A stretch of DNA of 37,284 nucleotides from positions 1 to 37,284 of the forward strand of contig JAGCPJ010000056.1 of NCBI GenBank assembly GCA_017965765.1, in the 5' to 3' direction. Positions within the stretch are counted from its first letter, which is position 1. Every line of letters starts with the position of its first letter. Shown here piece by piece: positions 16,056 through 23,380 of this stretch. The position numbers and the translations under genes were made by a program. Source of the DNA: Bacteroidales bacterium (GTDB lineage Bacteria; Bacteroidota; Bacteroidia; Bacteroidales; F082). The notes under the pieces are model-generated. The model was not told where the DNA came from and searched no databases. It worked only from the letters and a program-made list of their open reading frames with translations.

Positions 16056-17054
16056 TTACACAATAAGTTCGTTATAGTTGAATATCGTATCCAGTCCTTT
16101 GGAATGGAAATAGGCTTTCAAGGTTTCGGTGGGCCATGGTGTGGCGGCGAGGAGGAAGTCCCCGCCCCAGGCGCCGAGGGATTTCAGGCATCCTTCGAAA
16201 TCGGGGTAATAGGTTTTAAGTGTTGGCCTGTTGAGGCAGCGGGAGAGGATGTCTTCGTGCACTTGCAGGAGGGTACAGAAATCCTCGAAATAGGTGACGG
16301 TAGGCAGGGCGGTACTCAGCTCCGAGACGGTTTGTATCTCCATGCGGAGGTCATCCTGTTTCCAGTGGCTATTAAAGGCTTTCACTTCGTCGGAGGAGTG
16401 TTGTTTTTTGCCTTGATAGACGAAGAAGAGGTGGTCGGCGAAAGGAGGTTTGAATTCGATGGGTTTTACCAGGGGCTGGTCGTTGTCCAGTCTGTAGAGG
16501 ATCGCCGAGTTGGCGGTGGCGCATGCGATGTCGTAGCCCGAGCCGCCGAGGGTCATTTGCAGCAGTTTGTAGGGATCCACTTCGGCCCATCGTGCCAAGT
16601 TGCTGAGCAGTGTAGAGCTGCTGCCGAGGCCCCATTGGGGGTTGAAGTCGAGATGGGTCTCGAAGTGGAGGCCTGGTTGGAAGGCGTTGGGGTTGAGTTC
16701 GCGAACGGCTTTAAGGATATGCGACAGCTTTTCTGCCTTGGACGGGTCGTCGGTTTCCACGATCTCCAAAGTGTCAGGGGTCAAGGTGGCGGAGAACCAG
16801 GGACCATCGGGTTTATGGGCGGACCAACGGATCAAGTTCGGGTAGTATTGGATTGCCACGTCGCTCCGCTCCTCGCAATGACAACTATCGGACGAGGGTT
16901 TGACCCCAAGAGCGTACTCCGAAACCGACAGGGAGTGGTCTGCTACCGCAAAGGATTGACCAAGTCTGGTAGGAAGCGCCAAGGCCACGGCGCCTTTCAG
17001 GACGAGGTATTCGCCTGTAAGCAGCAGTTTTCCGTTGGCGGTATAGGTCTTCAT
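16056..17054 (-). CDS. GYDIA family GHMP kinase, probable phosphomevalonate kinase
   Basis: The 332-residue GHMP kinase has NGKLLLTGEYLVL (7-19), the phosphate loop WGLGSSSTLLS (141-151) and the namesake GGSGYDIA (170-177). Position between HMG-CoA reductase and mvaD, with mevalonate kinase also present, makes phosphomevalonate kinase the missing and most likely activity; this is inferred from context. Residues 58-69 (CHCEERSDVAIQ) are not family sequence but the translation of a 33-bp repetitive element (16850-16882) inserted in frame in a loop region. The start ATG overlaps the HMG-CoA reductase stop by 4 bp. Confidence 0.85.
   Translation of the reverse strand: MKTYTANGKLLLTGEYLVLKGAVALALPTRLGQSFAVADHSLSVSEYALGVKPSSDSCHCEERSDVAIQYYPNLIRWSAHKPDGPWFSATLTPDTLEIVETDDPSKAEKLSHILKAVRELNPNAFQPGLHFETHLDFNPQWGLGSSSTLLSNLARWAEVDPYKLLQMTLGGSGYDIACATANSAILYRLDNDQPLVKPIEFKPPFADHLFFVYQGKKQHSSDEVKAFNSHWKQDDLRMEIQTVSELSTALPTVTYFEDFCTLLQVHEDILSRCLNRPTLKTYYPDFEGCLKSLGAWGGDFLLAATPWPTETLKAYFHSKGLDTIFNYNELIV
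16850..16882 (-). repeat. In-frame dispersed palindromic element inside the GYDIA kinase gene
   Basis: This 33-bp sequence, which reads CHCEERSDVAIQ on the minus strand, is a widely seen bacterial dispersed repeat with TTGC/GCAA ends. Its length is a multiple of three, so the kinase frame is kept (residues 58-69). Confidence 0.75.
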
Positions 17055-18376
17055 TTGTTGAGCGATGCCAGGTATTGTTCCACTGCGGCGTAGGAGACGG
17101 TCTTGTCCTTGAAGTACTCACGCGCTTTGCGTTTGTCGTCTTCCGAGGCCTGCAGCTGGTTGAGGATGTTGTTGAGGTGCATCTTCATGTGTCCTGCCTG
17201 AATGCCTTTGGTGGTGAGGGAGCGCACGGCGGAGAAGTTGTTGGCGAGACCCATGGTGGCGGCGATCATCATGAGTTCGGGAGCGGTGGGGTTACCCAGC
17301 AGCTCGAGTGATTTCTTGGCCAGAGGGTGAAGGCTGGTGAGGCCGCCCACGGTACCCAGGGCCATCGGCACTTCCAGCTCGAAGTGGAAGATATCGTCTT
17401 TGATGATGACCGTAGAGAGGCTCTCGTAGTGGCCATTGCGGGAGGCGTAGGTATGACCGGCGGCCTCCACGGCGCGGAAGTCGTTACCTGTGGCGATGAC
17501 CACGGCGTCGATGCCGTTATAGATCCCTTTGTTATGGGTGGTGGCGCGATCGGTGTCGATATGGGCGATATCGACCGCTTTCTTGAACTTCAAGGCATAT
17601 TCGGCACCAGAGAGATGTTCGTCGATGCCGTCAAGTTGTTCCACCGGGCATTCCACCCACACCTTCACCCGGCAGTCGGGGGTGTTGTTGGAGAGGATGG
17701 TCATGATGATCTCGCATTTGCGGAGTTCCTCCGGAAGGTCGAGGTGTTCTGCGAAGAAGTCTTGCAAGCTATGGCCGAACTGTTCCAGCACGGTGTTGAT
17801 GAAGTTGGCCCCCATGGAATCGCAGGTGTTGAACTCCACGCGCAGCTGGTAGTAATCGGCAATCTTGTCGGTATAGTCGATCAGTTGGATGTCGAGGATG
17901 CCGCCGCCGCGTTTCTTCATGTTGGCGGTGAAGGTATCGGTATCATGAAGGAGCCGTTCCTTGATTTCGGGAAACAGCTGTTGGAGTTGTTCCAGTGAGC
18001 CTTTCCATCCGAAGTGCACCTGTCCCACCTTGCGGACGTCGGGGACTTCGGCATGGAAGCCGCCACGGTCGCCCCAGAACTTGGCTGCGGCAGAGGCAGC
18101 AGCCACCACCGAGCTCTCCTCGATGACCATGGGGACGATGTAGTTCTTGCCATTGATCATCACATTGGGAGAAATGCCATACGGCATGATGTAGTTGGTG
18201 ATGGTGTTCTCGCTGAACTCATCGAAGAGCTTCTGTTGTTTCGAGTCGGAATGCCAATAGCTCTTCAGCAAGTTGATGACCTCGCCAGGATTCTCAAAAT
18301 AATTGGCTATCGTTTTCAACTTCTCTTCCTTGAGAAGTTTGGAAAAGCCTTTTTTGATACTGTTGCGTGAGCCCAT
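17051..18376 (-). CDS. mvaA: Class II hydroxymethylglutaryl-CoA reductase
   Basis: Interconverts HMG-CoA and mevalonate with NAD(P)H. The 441-residue, soluble protein has the class II layout: VPMVIEESSVVAAAS (81-95) with the catalytic Glu, DSMGANFINTVLE, NKGIYNGIDAV with the expected Lys, GNDFRAVEA with the Asp, GTVGGLTSLHPLAK, and AGHMKMH with the C-terminal His. There is no membrane domain. Class II enzymes are sometimes called degradative, but here it heads a run of GHMP genes, so it most likely makes mevalonate. The gap to the upstream lipoprotein gene is 36 bp and is filled by heptamer tract E; no promoter was seen there. Confidence 0.95.
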   Translation of the reverse strand: MGSRNSIKKGFSKLLKEEKLKTIANYFENPGEVINLLKSYWHSDSKQQKLFDEFSENTITNYIMPYGISPNVMINGKNYIVPMVIEESSVVAAASAAAKFWGDRGGFHAEVPDVRKVGQVHFGWKGSLEQLQQLFPEIKERLLHDTDTFTANMKKRGGGILDIQLIDYTDKIADYYQLRVEFNTCDSMGANFINTVLEQFGHSLQDFFAEHLDLPEELRKCEIIMTILSNNTPDCRVKVWVECPVEQLDGIDEHLSGAEYALKFKKAVDIAHIDTDRATTHNKGIYNGIDAVVIATGNDFRAVEAAGHTYASRNGHYESLSTVIIKDDIFHFELEVPMALGTVGGLTSLHPLAKKSLELLGNPTAPELMMIAATMGLANNFSAVRSLTTKGIQAGHMKMHLNNILNQLQASEDDKRKAREYFKDKTVSYAAVEQYLASLNK

Positions 18377-18381
18377 GGTTT

Positions 18382-18412
18382 AAGTTGAAAGTTGAAAGAT
18401 GAAAACTGAAAG
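18382..18412. repeat. Heptamer tract E, (AAGTTGA)n
   Basis: On the plus strand the units are AAGTTGA, AAGTTGA, AAGATGA and AAACTGA, followed by AAGTTA, whose TTA is the reverse-strand stop of the DUF2807 gene. The tract fills the gap between that stop and the HMG-CoA reductase ATG. Confidence 0.85.
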
Positions 18413-19264
18413 TTATTCTGGGTTGGGGTATTCGACGGCTTGAAGGATGGAGGTTTCGTCGCAATCGACGTTGAAGGTGGGATTGCCCGAGTAATATAGT
18501 TTAGAGACCTCGGAAACCGAGCCCTCGAGGGATTCCACGACGTTGACCGTGGCTTCAGAGAGGGCGTTGATGTCGATATGCATGCGGTTGATCCAACTGG
18601 TCGCCATGTTGAGGTGGCTATTCTCGGAGACTTTCGCCACGGCATGGTTGATTTCGCCAAAGTACTCTGTCATATAGGAAGCGTCATGGATATCCAAGTG
18701 CAGGTCGCCACTGACGTTCAGGCAGCCTTTGAAGATCGAGGCGTCAGCAAGTTCGAGCTGGCAGTCCGTTCCTTCAAAATAGAACTCGACACAGGTGGAA
18801 GCATCGCTCAGCTTGATGTCGGCGGTACCTTGGAAATGCCCGCCCCGGCATGAGGCAGCATCGTCAAGTTCCAGGGTCAACGCAGTTTCCATGTTCAGGT
18901 TGTCCAAGGCGGCAAAGGCGGCGTCCGAAAAACGAAGTGTGCGAACCATCGGGGTGTGCACGGTAGCGTTGATCACCGTGTTGTTCGGCAGGTTGTATTT
19001 CTTGTCAAGTCCAATGCTCAGCTTGGTTCCCGTCAGGTTCACGTCGAGATAATCCTCCAGGAAGGCGGAATATTCCAGCTCCACATACGATTTTTCTGCA
19101 TCCTGCAAAACCGTGACGCACCATGCGTCTTCCGCGGTAATCTCATCGTACTCCATCCCTTCAAACAGGACGGTTTGCCTCAGGGTCATGTCGAGGTCCT
19201 TGTCACGGCAGCCAGCGAGCACCAGCAATCCCAAGCAAACCCCAAAAACCAAATACTTCTTCAT
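18413..19264 (-). CDS. DUF2807 (head GIN domain) lipoprotein
   Basis: The 283-residue protein has a lipoprotein signal ending LVLAGC with Cys at about 19. The body is a run of short beta strands with recurring D-A-S/A turns (SDASTCVEFYFEG, ADASIFKG, HDASYMTE), typical of DUF2807, a right-handed beta-solenoid family of surface or periplasmic proteins with no firm function. It sits between rlmH and the HMG-CoA reductase gene with heptamer tracts on both sides. Its presence in the operon may be passive. Confidence 0.8.
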   Translation of the reverse strand: MKKYLVFGVCLGLLVLAGCRDKDLDMTLRQTVLFEGMEYDEITAEDAWCVTVLQDAEKSYVELEYSAFLEDYLDVNLTGTKLSIGLDKKYNLPNNTVINATVHTPMVRTLRFSDAAFAALDNLNMETALTLELDDAASCRGGHFQGTADIKLSDASTCVEFYFEGTDCQLELADASIFKGCLNVSGDLHLDIHDASYMTEYFGEINHAVAKVSENSHLNMATSWINRMHIDINALSEATVNVVESLEGSVSEVSKLYYSGNPTFNVDCDETSILQAVEYPNPE

Positions 19265-19289
19265 ATTCTGTCTTCTATCTTCTGTCTTC
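19265..19289 (-). repeat. Heptamer tract F, (GAAGACA)n
   Basis: On the minus strand GAAGACA, GAAGATA and GAAGACA follow directly after the rlmH TAA and lead into the DUF2807 ATG. They form the whole 25-bp gap. Confidence 0.85.
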
Positions 19290-19763
19290 TTAATTATGGT
19301 GATACGGCTCCCCTTTCAAAATGGTAAATGCCCGATACAATTGCTCCACGAAGATCAGCCGCACCATCTGATGCGAGAAGGTCATCGGAGAGAGCGACAT
19401 CTGAGCATCGGCACGGTCATAGACCTCCTGGGCAAAGCCGTAAGGACCTCCGATCACAAACACGATACGTTTCGCTCCCGAAGCGGTCCACTTTTCGATT
19501 ACTTCTGAAAATTCAACAGAAGTGTATTGTTTTCCTCTTTCATCCAACAAGACCACTTGGTCGCCAGACTGCAGTTGTTGGAGCAGCAGGAAGCTCTCGG
19601 CTTTCTTTTGTTGGTCTTCGCTCAGCGTCTTGCGGTTGCGTATGTCGGGGATCTCCTTCATCTCGAACGAGGCATAATGTCCCAATCGCCCGACATATTT
19701 CTTGATGCCGGTGATGAGGTAGTCCTCATCGGTTTTTCCTATGACGAGGAGGACGATTTTCAT
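19290..19763 (-). CDS. rlmH: RlmH, 23S rRNA pseudouridine-1915 N3-methyltransferase
   Basis: This SPOUT-class enzyme methylates pseudouridine 1915 in helix 69 of 23S rRNA. The 157-residue protein is the normal length and shows VLLDERGKQYTSVEFSEVI, the SAM-knot motif FVIGGPYGF, and the C-terminal LSPMTFSHQMVRLIFVEQLYRAFTILKGEPYHH. Its ATG overlaps the DUF4340 stop by 4 bp, so it is translated from the same message. Confidence 0.95.
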   Translation of the reverse strand: MKIVLLVIGKTDEDYLITGIKKYVGRLGHYASFEMKEIPDIRNRKTLSEDQQKKAESFLLLQQLQSGDQVVLLDERGKQYTSVEFSEVIEKWTASGAKRIVFVIGGPYGFAQEVYDRADAQMSLSPMTFSHQMVRLIFVEQLYRAFTILKGEPYHHN

Positions 19764-20842
19764 TCCACTTGGAAACGCTCAATCTGGTATTGGATCGGGT
19801 TACCCGCTTCGTAATAGGAAAGGCCTTTCAGCACTTTGTCGAAGATGAAATACTGCACCAGCACCAGGTCGTTGCCCACTTGGCCGTACATGCGGTCGTT
19901 GTCGTCGATATATTCTTCTTCGGGGATGTCGAAGACCGATTCGATCTTTTTGTTGAAGGTCTTCAATTCCTCGACTTTGCCGTTTTTGTTGACCAGGGTG
20001 ATATGGTGCAGGAAGGGCGAGTTGACGATGGAGTCGAGGCGATGTTGTTTCATGCCGTGGGTCATGAGGGCCTCGTAGCGGAGGTCGCTGAAGGCGGAGA
20101 GGAGGTTGATCACCTTGAGGGTGTCGAAGGGCACGCTGGTCTGGTCGGCGAGGCGGGTGAGCGTGTATTGGTGCTTACCCGTATTTTCGACACGGAAGCC
20201 CTCTTGAGGTTCCCTGCCGAATTCGATGGTCACCGACTGGATGTCGGCCAGCGACTCATTGAAGATGGTATGGTCGCGCCATTCATCCGGATTGGCGGCG
20301 TAACGGGTGGAAATATAGCCTCTGAAGCCAGGGATATAGACGATATAGGCTTGGTCGGCGCCCTCTTTCAGCATGAAGGTACCGCTGCTGTCCTTGGTGG
20401 CATCGCCCACGTAGAACACCTTGGTGCGTTTTTCATGGTAGAAAAGCCTGATTTTGTTGAACAGGTTGATGCGGGGGACGTACTGATACACTTCCACCTT
20501 GGTGCTTCTGCTGGCCATCTGGGTGATGATATTGTCGTGGCTGGCCTTGGAGACGGGCATTCTGACACGCACACGATAAATCGTATAGAGCAGTTGGTTG
20601 ACGGTTTCGGTGTTGGCCTTATAGTCCTTGTTGATCGTCCACCCTTTCCCCTGGCGTTCCAGTAGCGACTCATGGTCCATGCGGTCGGCGAGATAGATCT
20701 TGGTGATGGAGGCCGTATCCCAGACCATGAACTCGGCGTCGGTGCCACGGATGGTGGTAAGGAATCTGTTGTTCCAGATCAGCAGGGCGGCGATGACGAT
20801 CAGGATGAGGGTCAGGATGAGGGCTAGTCTATTCTTTTTCAT
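19760..20842 (-). CDS. DUF4340 domain protein, GldG-associated
   Basis: The 360-residue protein has one N-terminal membrane anchor (about 5-25) and a large extracytoplasmic part with the DUF4340 pattern: LLERQGKGWTINKDYKANTETVNQLLYTIYRVRVRMPV and a later YVGDATKDSSGTFML. DUF4340 proteins often follow gldG-like ABC-2 auxiliary proteins, as here (16 bp gap), and probably work with that transporter at the membrane. The molecular role is unknown. Confidence 0.85.
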   Translation of the reverse strand: MKKNRLALILTLILIVIAALLIWNNRFLTTIRGTDAEFMVWDTASITKIYLADRMDHESLLERQGKGWTINKDYKANTETVNQLLYTIYRVRVRMPVSKASHDNIITQMASRSTKVEVYQYVPRINLFNKIRLFYHEKRTKVFYVGDATKDSSGTFMLKEGADQAYIVYIPGFRGYISTRYAANPDEWRDHTIFNESLADIQSVTIEFGREPQEGFRVENTGKHQYTLTRLADQTSVPFDTLKVINLLSAFSDLRYEALMTHGMKQHRLDSIVNSPFLHHITLVNKNGKVEELKTFNKKIESVFDIPEEEYIDDNDRMYGQVGNDLVLVQYFIFDKVLKGLSYYEAGNPIQYQIERFQVE

Positions 20843-20858
20843 GATGGTTGTATTGTGC

Positions 20859-22604
20859 TTAGGCGTTTTTCTTTTTTCTGATGGCGGCCAAGATCAGGCC
20901 AAGGATGACGACCAGTCCCGTAGGCACCAAGATGTTCACCAGTTGCCATCTGAGTCGTTGGTTGACGATCTTGTCGGGATCGAGGAGGCGGACCTTGAAC
21001 TCGCGGGAGCGAATGTCAATAAGTCCCTCTCCGTCAACGAGATAGCTAATAGCGTTTTCGATGAATTCCTTGTTGCCGTAGGTGTTTTGGGTATATTGGT
21101 CGTACCCCAGCGGCAGCGGCTTCCGGGTCCTGATGTCGATTTGGTTACGGATGATGTCGCCGTCGGCCACCACGATCATGGCGGTAGGCTTGCTTTCGGA
21201 GAGGAATTTCATCTCTTTGCTTTCCTCGATTTCGGCGGTGATGCGGTTGGCATAGAGTGATGGGAAGGTACCTTTCAGCAGGTAGGCCACGTTTTGTCCT
21301 TTGGAGGGGAACATCCGTTTGTCGGGGTTCTGTTTGAGCATGGCGAGGCTGATGAACACGGGGGCTCCGGAGATCTTGGTATAGTCGGACGTCTTGAGCA
21401 GTGGGGTCTTGACGATGTTGCCTTCGGAGGTGGTGGCGTCGATAGAACTGACGAAGTCGAGTTTGATGGAGTTCATGTTGCGCACCATCGGATGGTTGGA
21501 GGCAGCTTGTACCAGTGGGAAGTAGAACCAGCGGTAGAACTCCAGCTGAGCTTGTCCGGCCACCTGTCCCGTCTTGATGGGCAAGGCGGCGCAATTCAGG
21601 TCAAGCAACAGGTTCCTGTTGAGTCTGACGCCGTATTTGAACAGCATATCGTCGAGATTCAGGTCTTGGTCCACGCCGATGGTGGATTCCTGAGCGGTGA
21701 GGCTATCCATGGTGGCCATGACGGGTTCGACAAGCCAGAGGACCTTACCGCCGTGCATGATGTATTGGTCGATGAGGAACTTGTCCTTTTCGTCGAAAGG
21801 CTCGGTAGGTTTGGCGATCACGATGGCATCGTAGTTGAGGGAGGTCTTGATTTCGCCTTTTGCGTCTGGCTCGGAGCGGTGCATGAGGGCATCCACTTTG
21901 CCGGCAATCTCACCTCGGGTGACGTGGTAGTTGCGTTTCAAGGTCTGGGTGATGTCATAGACCTCGTTTTCCGTCAGTTCGCCATGGCCTTCGATGAAGG
22001 CAATCTGTGGTTTCTGCTGGCGGGTGACCTTCTTGATGGCATCGAGGAGTTTGAACTCCAGGTTCTGCATGGAGGCGTTCAAGGCCGCTTCCGATGATTG
22101 TCCCAGCTGGCTTTCCAACAAGTCGATGGCGATCTCGGTATCGTTGCGGTAGCTCACCAGGGCGCCCGGCCAGATGATCATCTGCTTGACGCTACCGTCG
22201 GAGTTTTGGACGGTCAGGTCGGTGGGGTTCAGGCCCGACTGGTAGAGGAGTTTGTATTGTTCATTGAGTTCTGTCCGGTCGTTGCTGGCCGAGGGGTTGA
22301 TGAATTCGTAGTCGATGTATTTCGAGTAGGCACGGAATTCGTCGAGCATCTCTTTGGTCTCGCGGCGGAGTTTCTTGAACCCGGCGGGGAAGTCACCTTC
22401 GAGATAGACTTTGAAATAGACATAGTCGTCGAGGTTACGCAGGGCCTCCTTGGTCGTATTGGAGAGCGTGTAGCGTTTCTCGCTGGTAAGGTCGAAGCGG
22501 GTAAACAGGTAGGAGCCGATCACGTTGATCACCACGATGAGCACCAAGGTGATGAAGAATGAAACCAACTGACTCTTTTTCAGGTTTTTGCGTTTATTTT
22601 CCAT
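20859..22604 (-). CDS. gldG: GldG, ABC-transporter-associated gliding/T9SS protein
   Basis: GldG partners the permease GldF; the pair (with ATPase GldA) is needed for gliding in Flavobacterium but is also found in non-gliders. The 581-residue protein has an N-terminal membrane helix (FFITLVLIVVINVIGSYL), a large periplasmic part of the ABC-2 auxiliary family (IAFIEGHGELTENEVYDITQTL, VLWLVEPV), and a C-terminal helix (ILVPTGLVVILGLILAAI) before a Lys-rich end. I chose ATG 22604 (MENKRKNLKK) over ATG 22622 because an AGGAGG ribosome-binding sequence sits about 8 nt upstream of it. No gldA is in the window. Confidence 0.88.
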   Translation of the reverse strand: MENKRKNLKKSQLVSFFITLVLIVVINVIGSYLFTRFDLTSEKRYTLSNTTKEALRNLDDYVYFKVYLEGDFPAGFKKLRRETKEMLDEFRAYSKYIDYEFINPSASNDRTELNEQYKLLYQSGLNPTDLTVQNSDGSVKQMIIWPGALVSYRNDTEIAIDLLESQLGQSSEAALNASMQNLEFKLLDAIKKVTRQQKPQIAFIEGHGELTENEVYDITQTLKRNYHVTRGEIAGKVDALMHRSEPDAKGEIKTSLNYDAIVIAKPTEPFDEKDKFLIDQYIMHGGKVLWLVEPVMATMDSLTAQESTIGVDQDLNLDDMLFKYGVRLNRNLLLDLNCAALPIKTGQVAGQAQLEFYRWFYFPLVQAASNHPMVRNMNSIKLDFVSSIDATTSEGNIVKTPLLKTSDYTKISGAPVFISLAMLKQNPDKRMFPSKGQNVAYLLKGTFPSLYANRITAEIEESKEMKFLSESKPTAMIVVADGDIIRNQIDIRTRKPLPLGYDQYTQNTYGNKEFIENAISYLVDGEGLIDIRSREFKVRLLDPDKIVNQRLRWQLVNILVPTGLVVILGLILAAIRKKKNA

Positions 22605-22622
22605 AGACTTCCCTCCTACCAT
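22605..22622 (-). promoter_or_regulatory. AGGAGG ribosome-binding site deciding the gldG start
   Basis: On the minus strand GGTAGGAGGGAAGTCT precedes ATG 22604. Strong Shine-Dalgarno sequences are rare in Bacteroidota, so this one is notable. It overlaps the gldF stop codon. Confidence 0.5.
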
Positions 22623-23347
22623 TTGCGGCTCGCAAGAACCAGTTTCGTCATACTTAGGAAGAGCGCCATCACGCTCAGGAAATACAGGATGTCGCGGGTG
22701 TCGATGACGCCGCGGCTGATGGAGCTGTAGTGGGCCGACATACCCAAGCGCTGGATGAACAGGTCAATGGGACCGAACAGCGACAGGGAGAAGATGAACT
22801 CGAATCCGATATAGATGAATCCGCAGAGGAACACCGACAGGATGAAGGCGAGGATCTGGTTGTTGGTGACGGAGGAGCAGAAGATGCCGATGGAGACGAA
22901 GCTCGAGCTCAGCAGGAAGAGGCCAATATAGGAGCCCAGGATGCCACCTTTGTCGAGGTTACCCATGGGGAATCCGAGGCGATAAACTGAAAAGTAATAG
23001 ACGGCGGTGGGGATCAAGGCGAGGAGCACCAGCACGACGCTGGCGAGGAACTTGGCCAAAATGATCTGCCAGTCCGACAGGGGTTTGGTGAGCAGCATCT
23101 CGATGGTGCCGGTGCGGTTTTCTTCGGCGAAGCTTCGCATGGTAACGGCGGGGACGAGGAAGAGGAAGACCCAAGGGGCGAGGATGAACAGGCCGTCGAG
23201 GTTGGCGTAGCCATAGGAAAGCAAGTTGAAGTCGCTTTGGAACACCCACAGAAACAGACCTGTGATCAGCAGGAACACCACGATGACCATGATGCCGATC
23301 AGGGAGCTCAAGAAGTTGCTGATTTCTTTCTTAAAAAGCGCGTACAT
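22616..23347 (-). CDS. gldF: GldF, ABC-2 type permease
   Basis: The 243-residue permease has about six membrane helices (for example IGIMVIVVFLLITGLFLWVF and ILAFILSVFLCGFIYIGF) and the ABC-2 signature EENRTGTIEMLLTKPLSDWQIILAKFLA. It forms the membrane part of the Gld ABC complex with GldG. ATG 23347 (MYALFKKEI) is the start: the open frame to 23380 begins at a TTG and overlaps the promoter. It heads the long minus-strand gene run. Confidence 0.9.
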   Translation of the reverse strand: MYALFKKEISNFLSSLIGIMVIVVFLLITGLFLWVFQSDFNLLSYGYANLDGLFILAPWVFLFLVPAVTMRSFAEENRTGTIEMLLTKPLSDWQIILAKFLASVVLVLLALIPTAVYYFSVYRLGFPMGNLDKGGILGSYIGLFLLSSSFVSIGIFCSSVTNNQILAFILSVFLCGFIYIGFEFIFSLSLFGPIDLFIQRLGMSAHYSSISRGVIDTRDILYFLSVMALFLSMTKLVLASRKW

Positions 23348-23369
23348 TCCTTTACTGGGATTAAACCTG

Positions 23370-23377
23370 CAAAGATA
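23370..23377 (-). promoter_or_regulatory. TAnnTTTG promoter of the gldF operon
   Basis: TATCTTTG on the minus strand ends 22 nt before the gldF ATG and lies just downstream of the 926-residue protein's stop (23381-23383). It is the only such element I noticed in the gaps between here and 13065. Confidence 0.7.
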
Positions 23378-23380
23378 CAA

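Noticed and set aside
16056-17054. Frameshift or pseudogene call for the GYDIA kinase
   Set aside because: The odd CHCEERSDVAIQ stretch is exactly in frame, and all GHMP motifs and the length are intact.
15693-17093. Long plus-strand frame (466 codons) opposite mvaD and the GYDIA kinase
   Set aside because: Both minus-strand genes have clear catalytic motifs; the plus-strand product has no recognisable domain.
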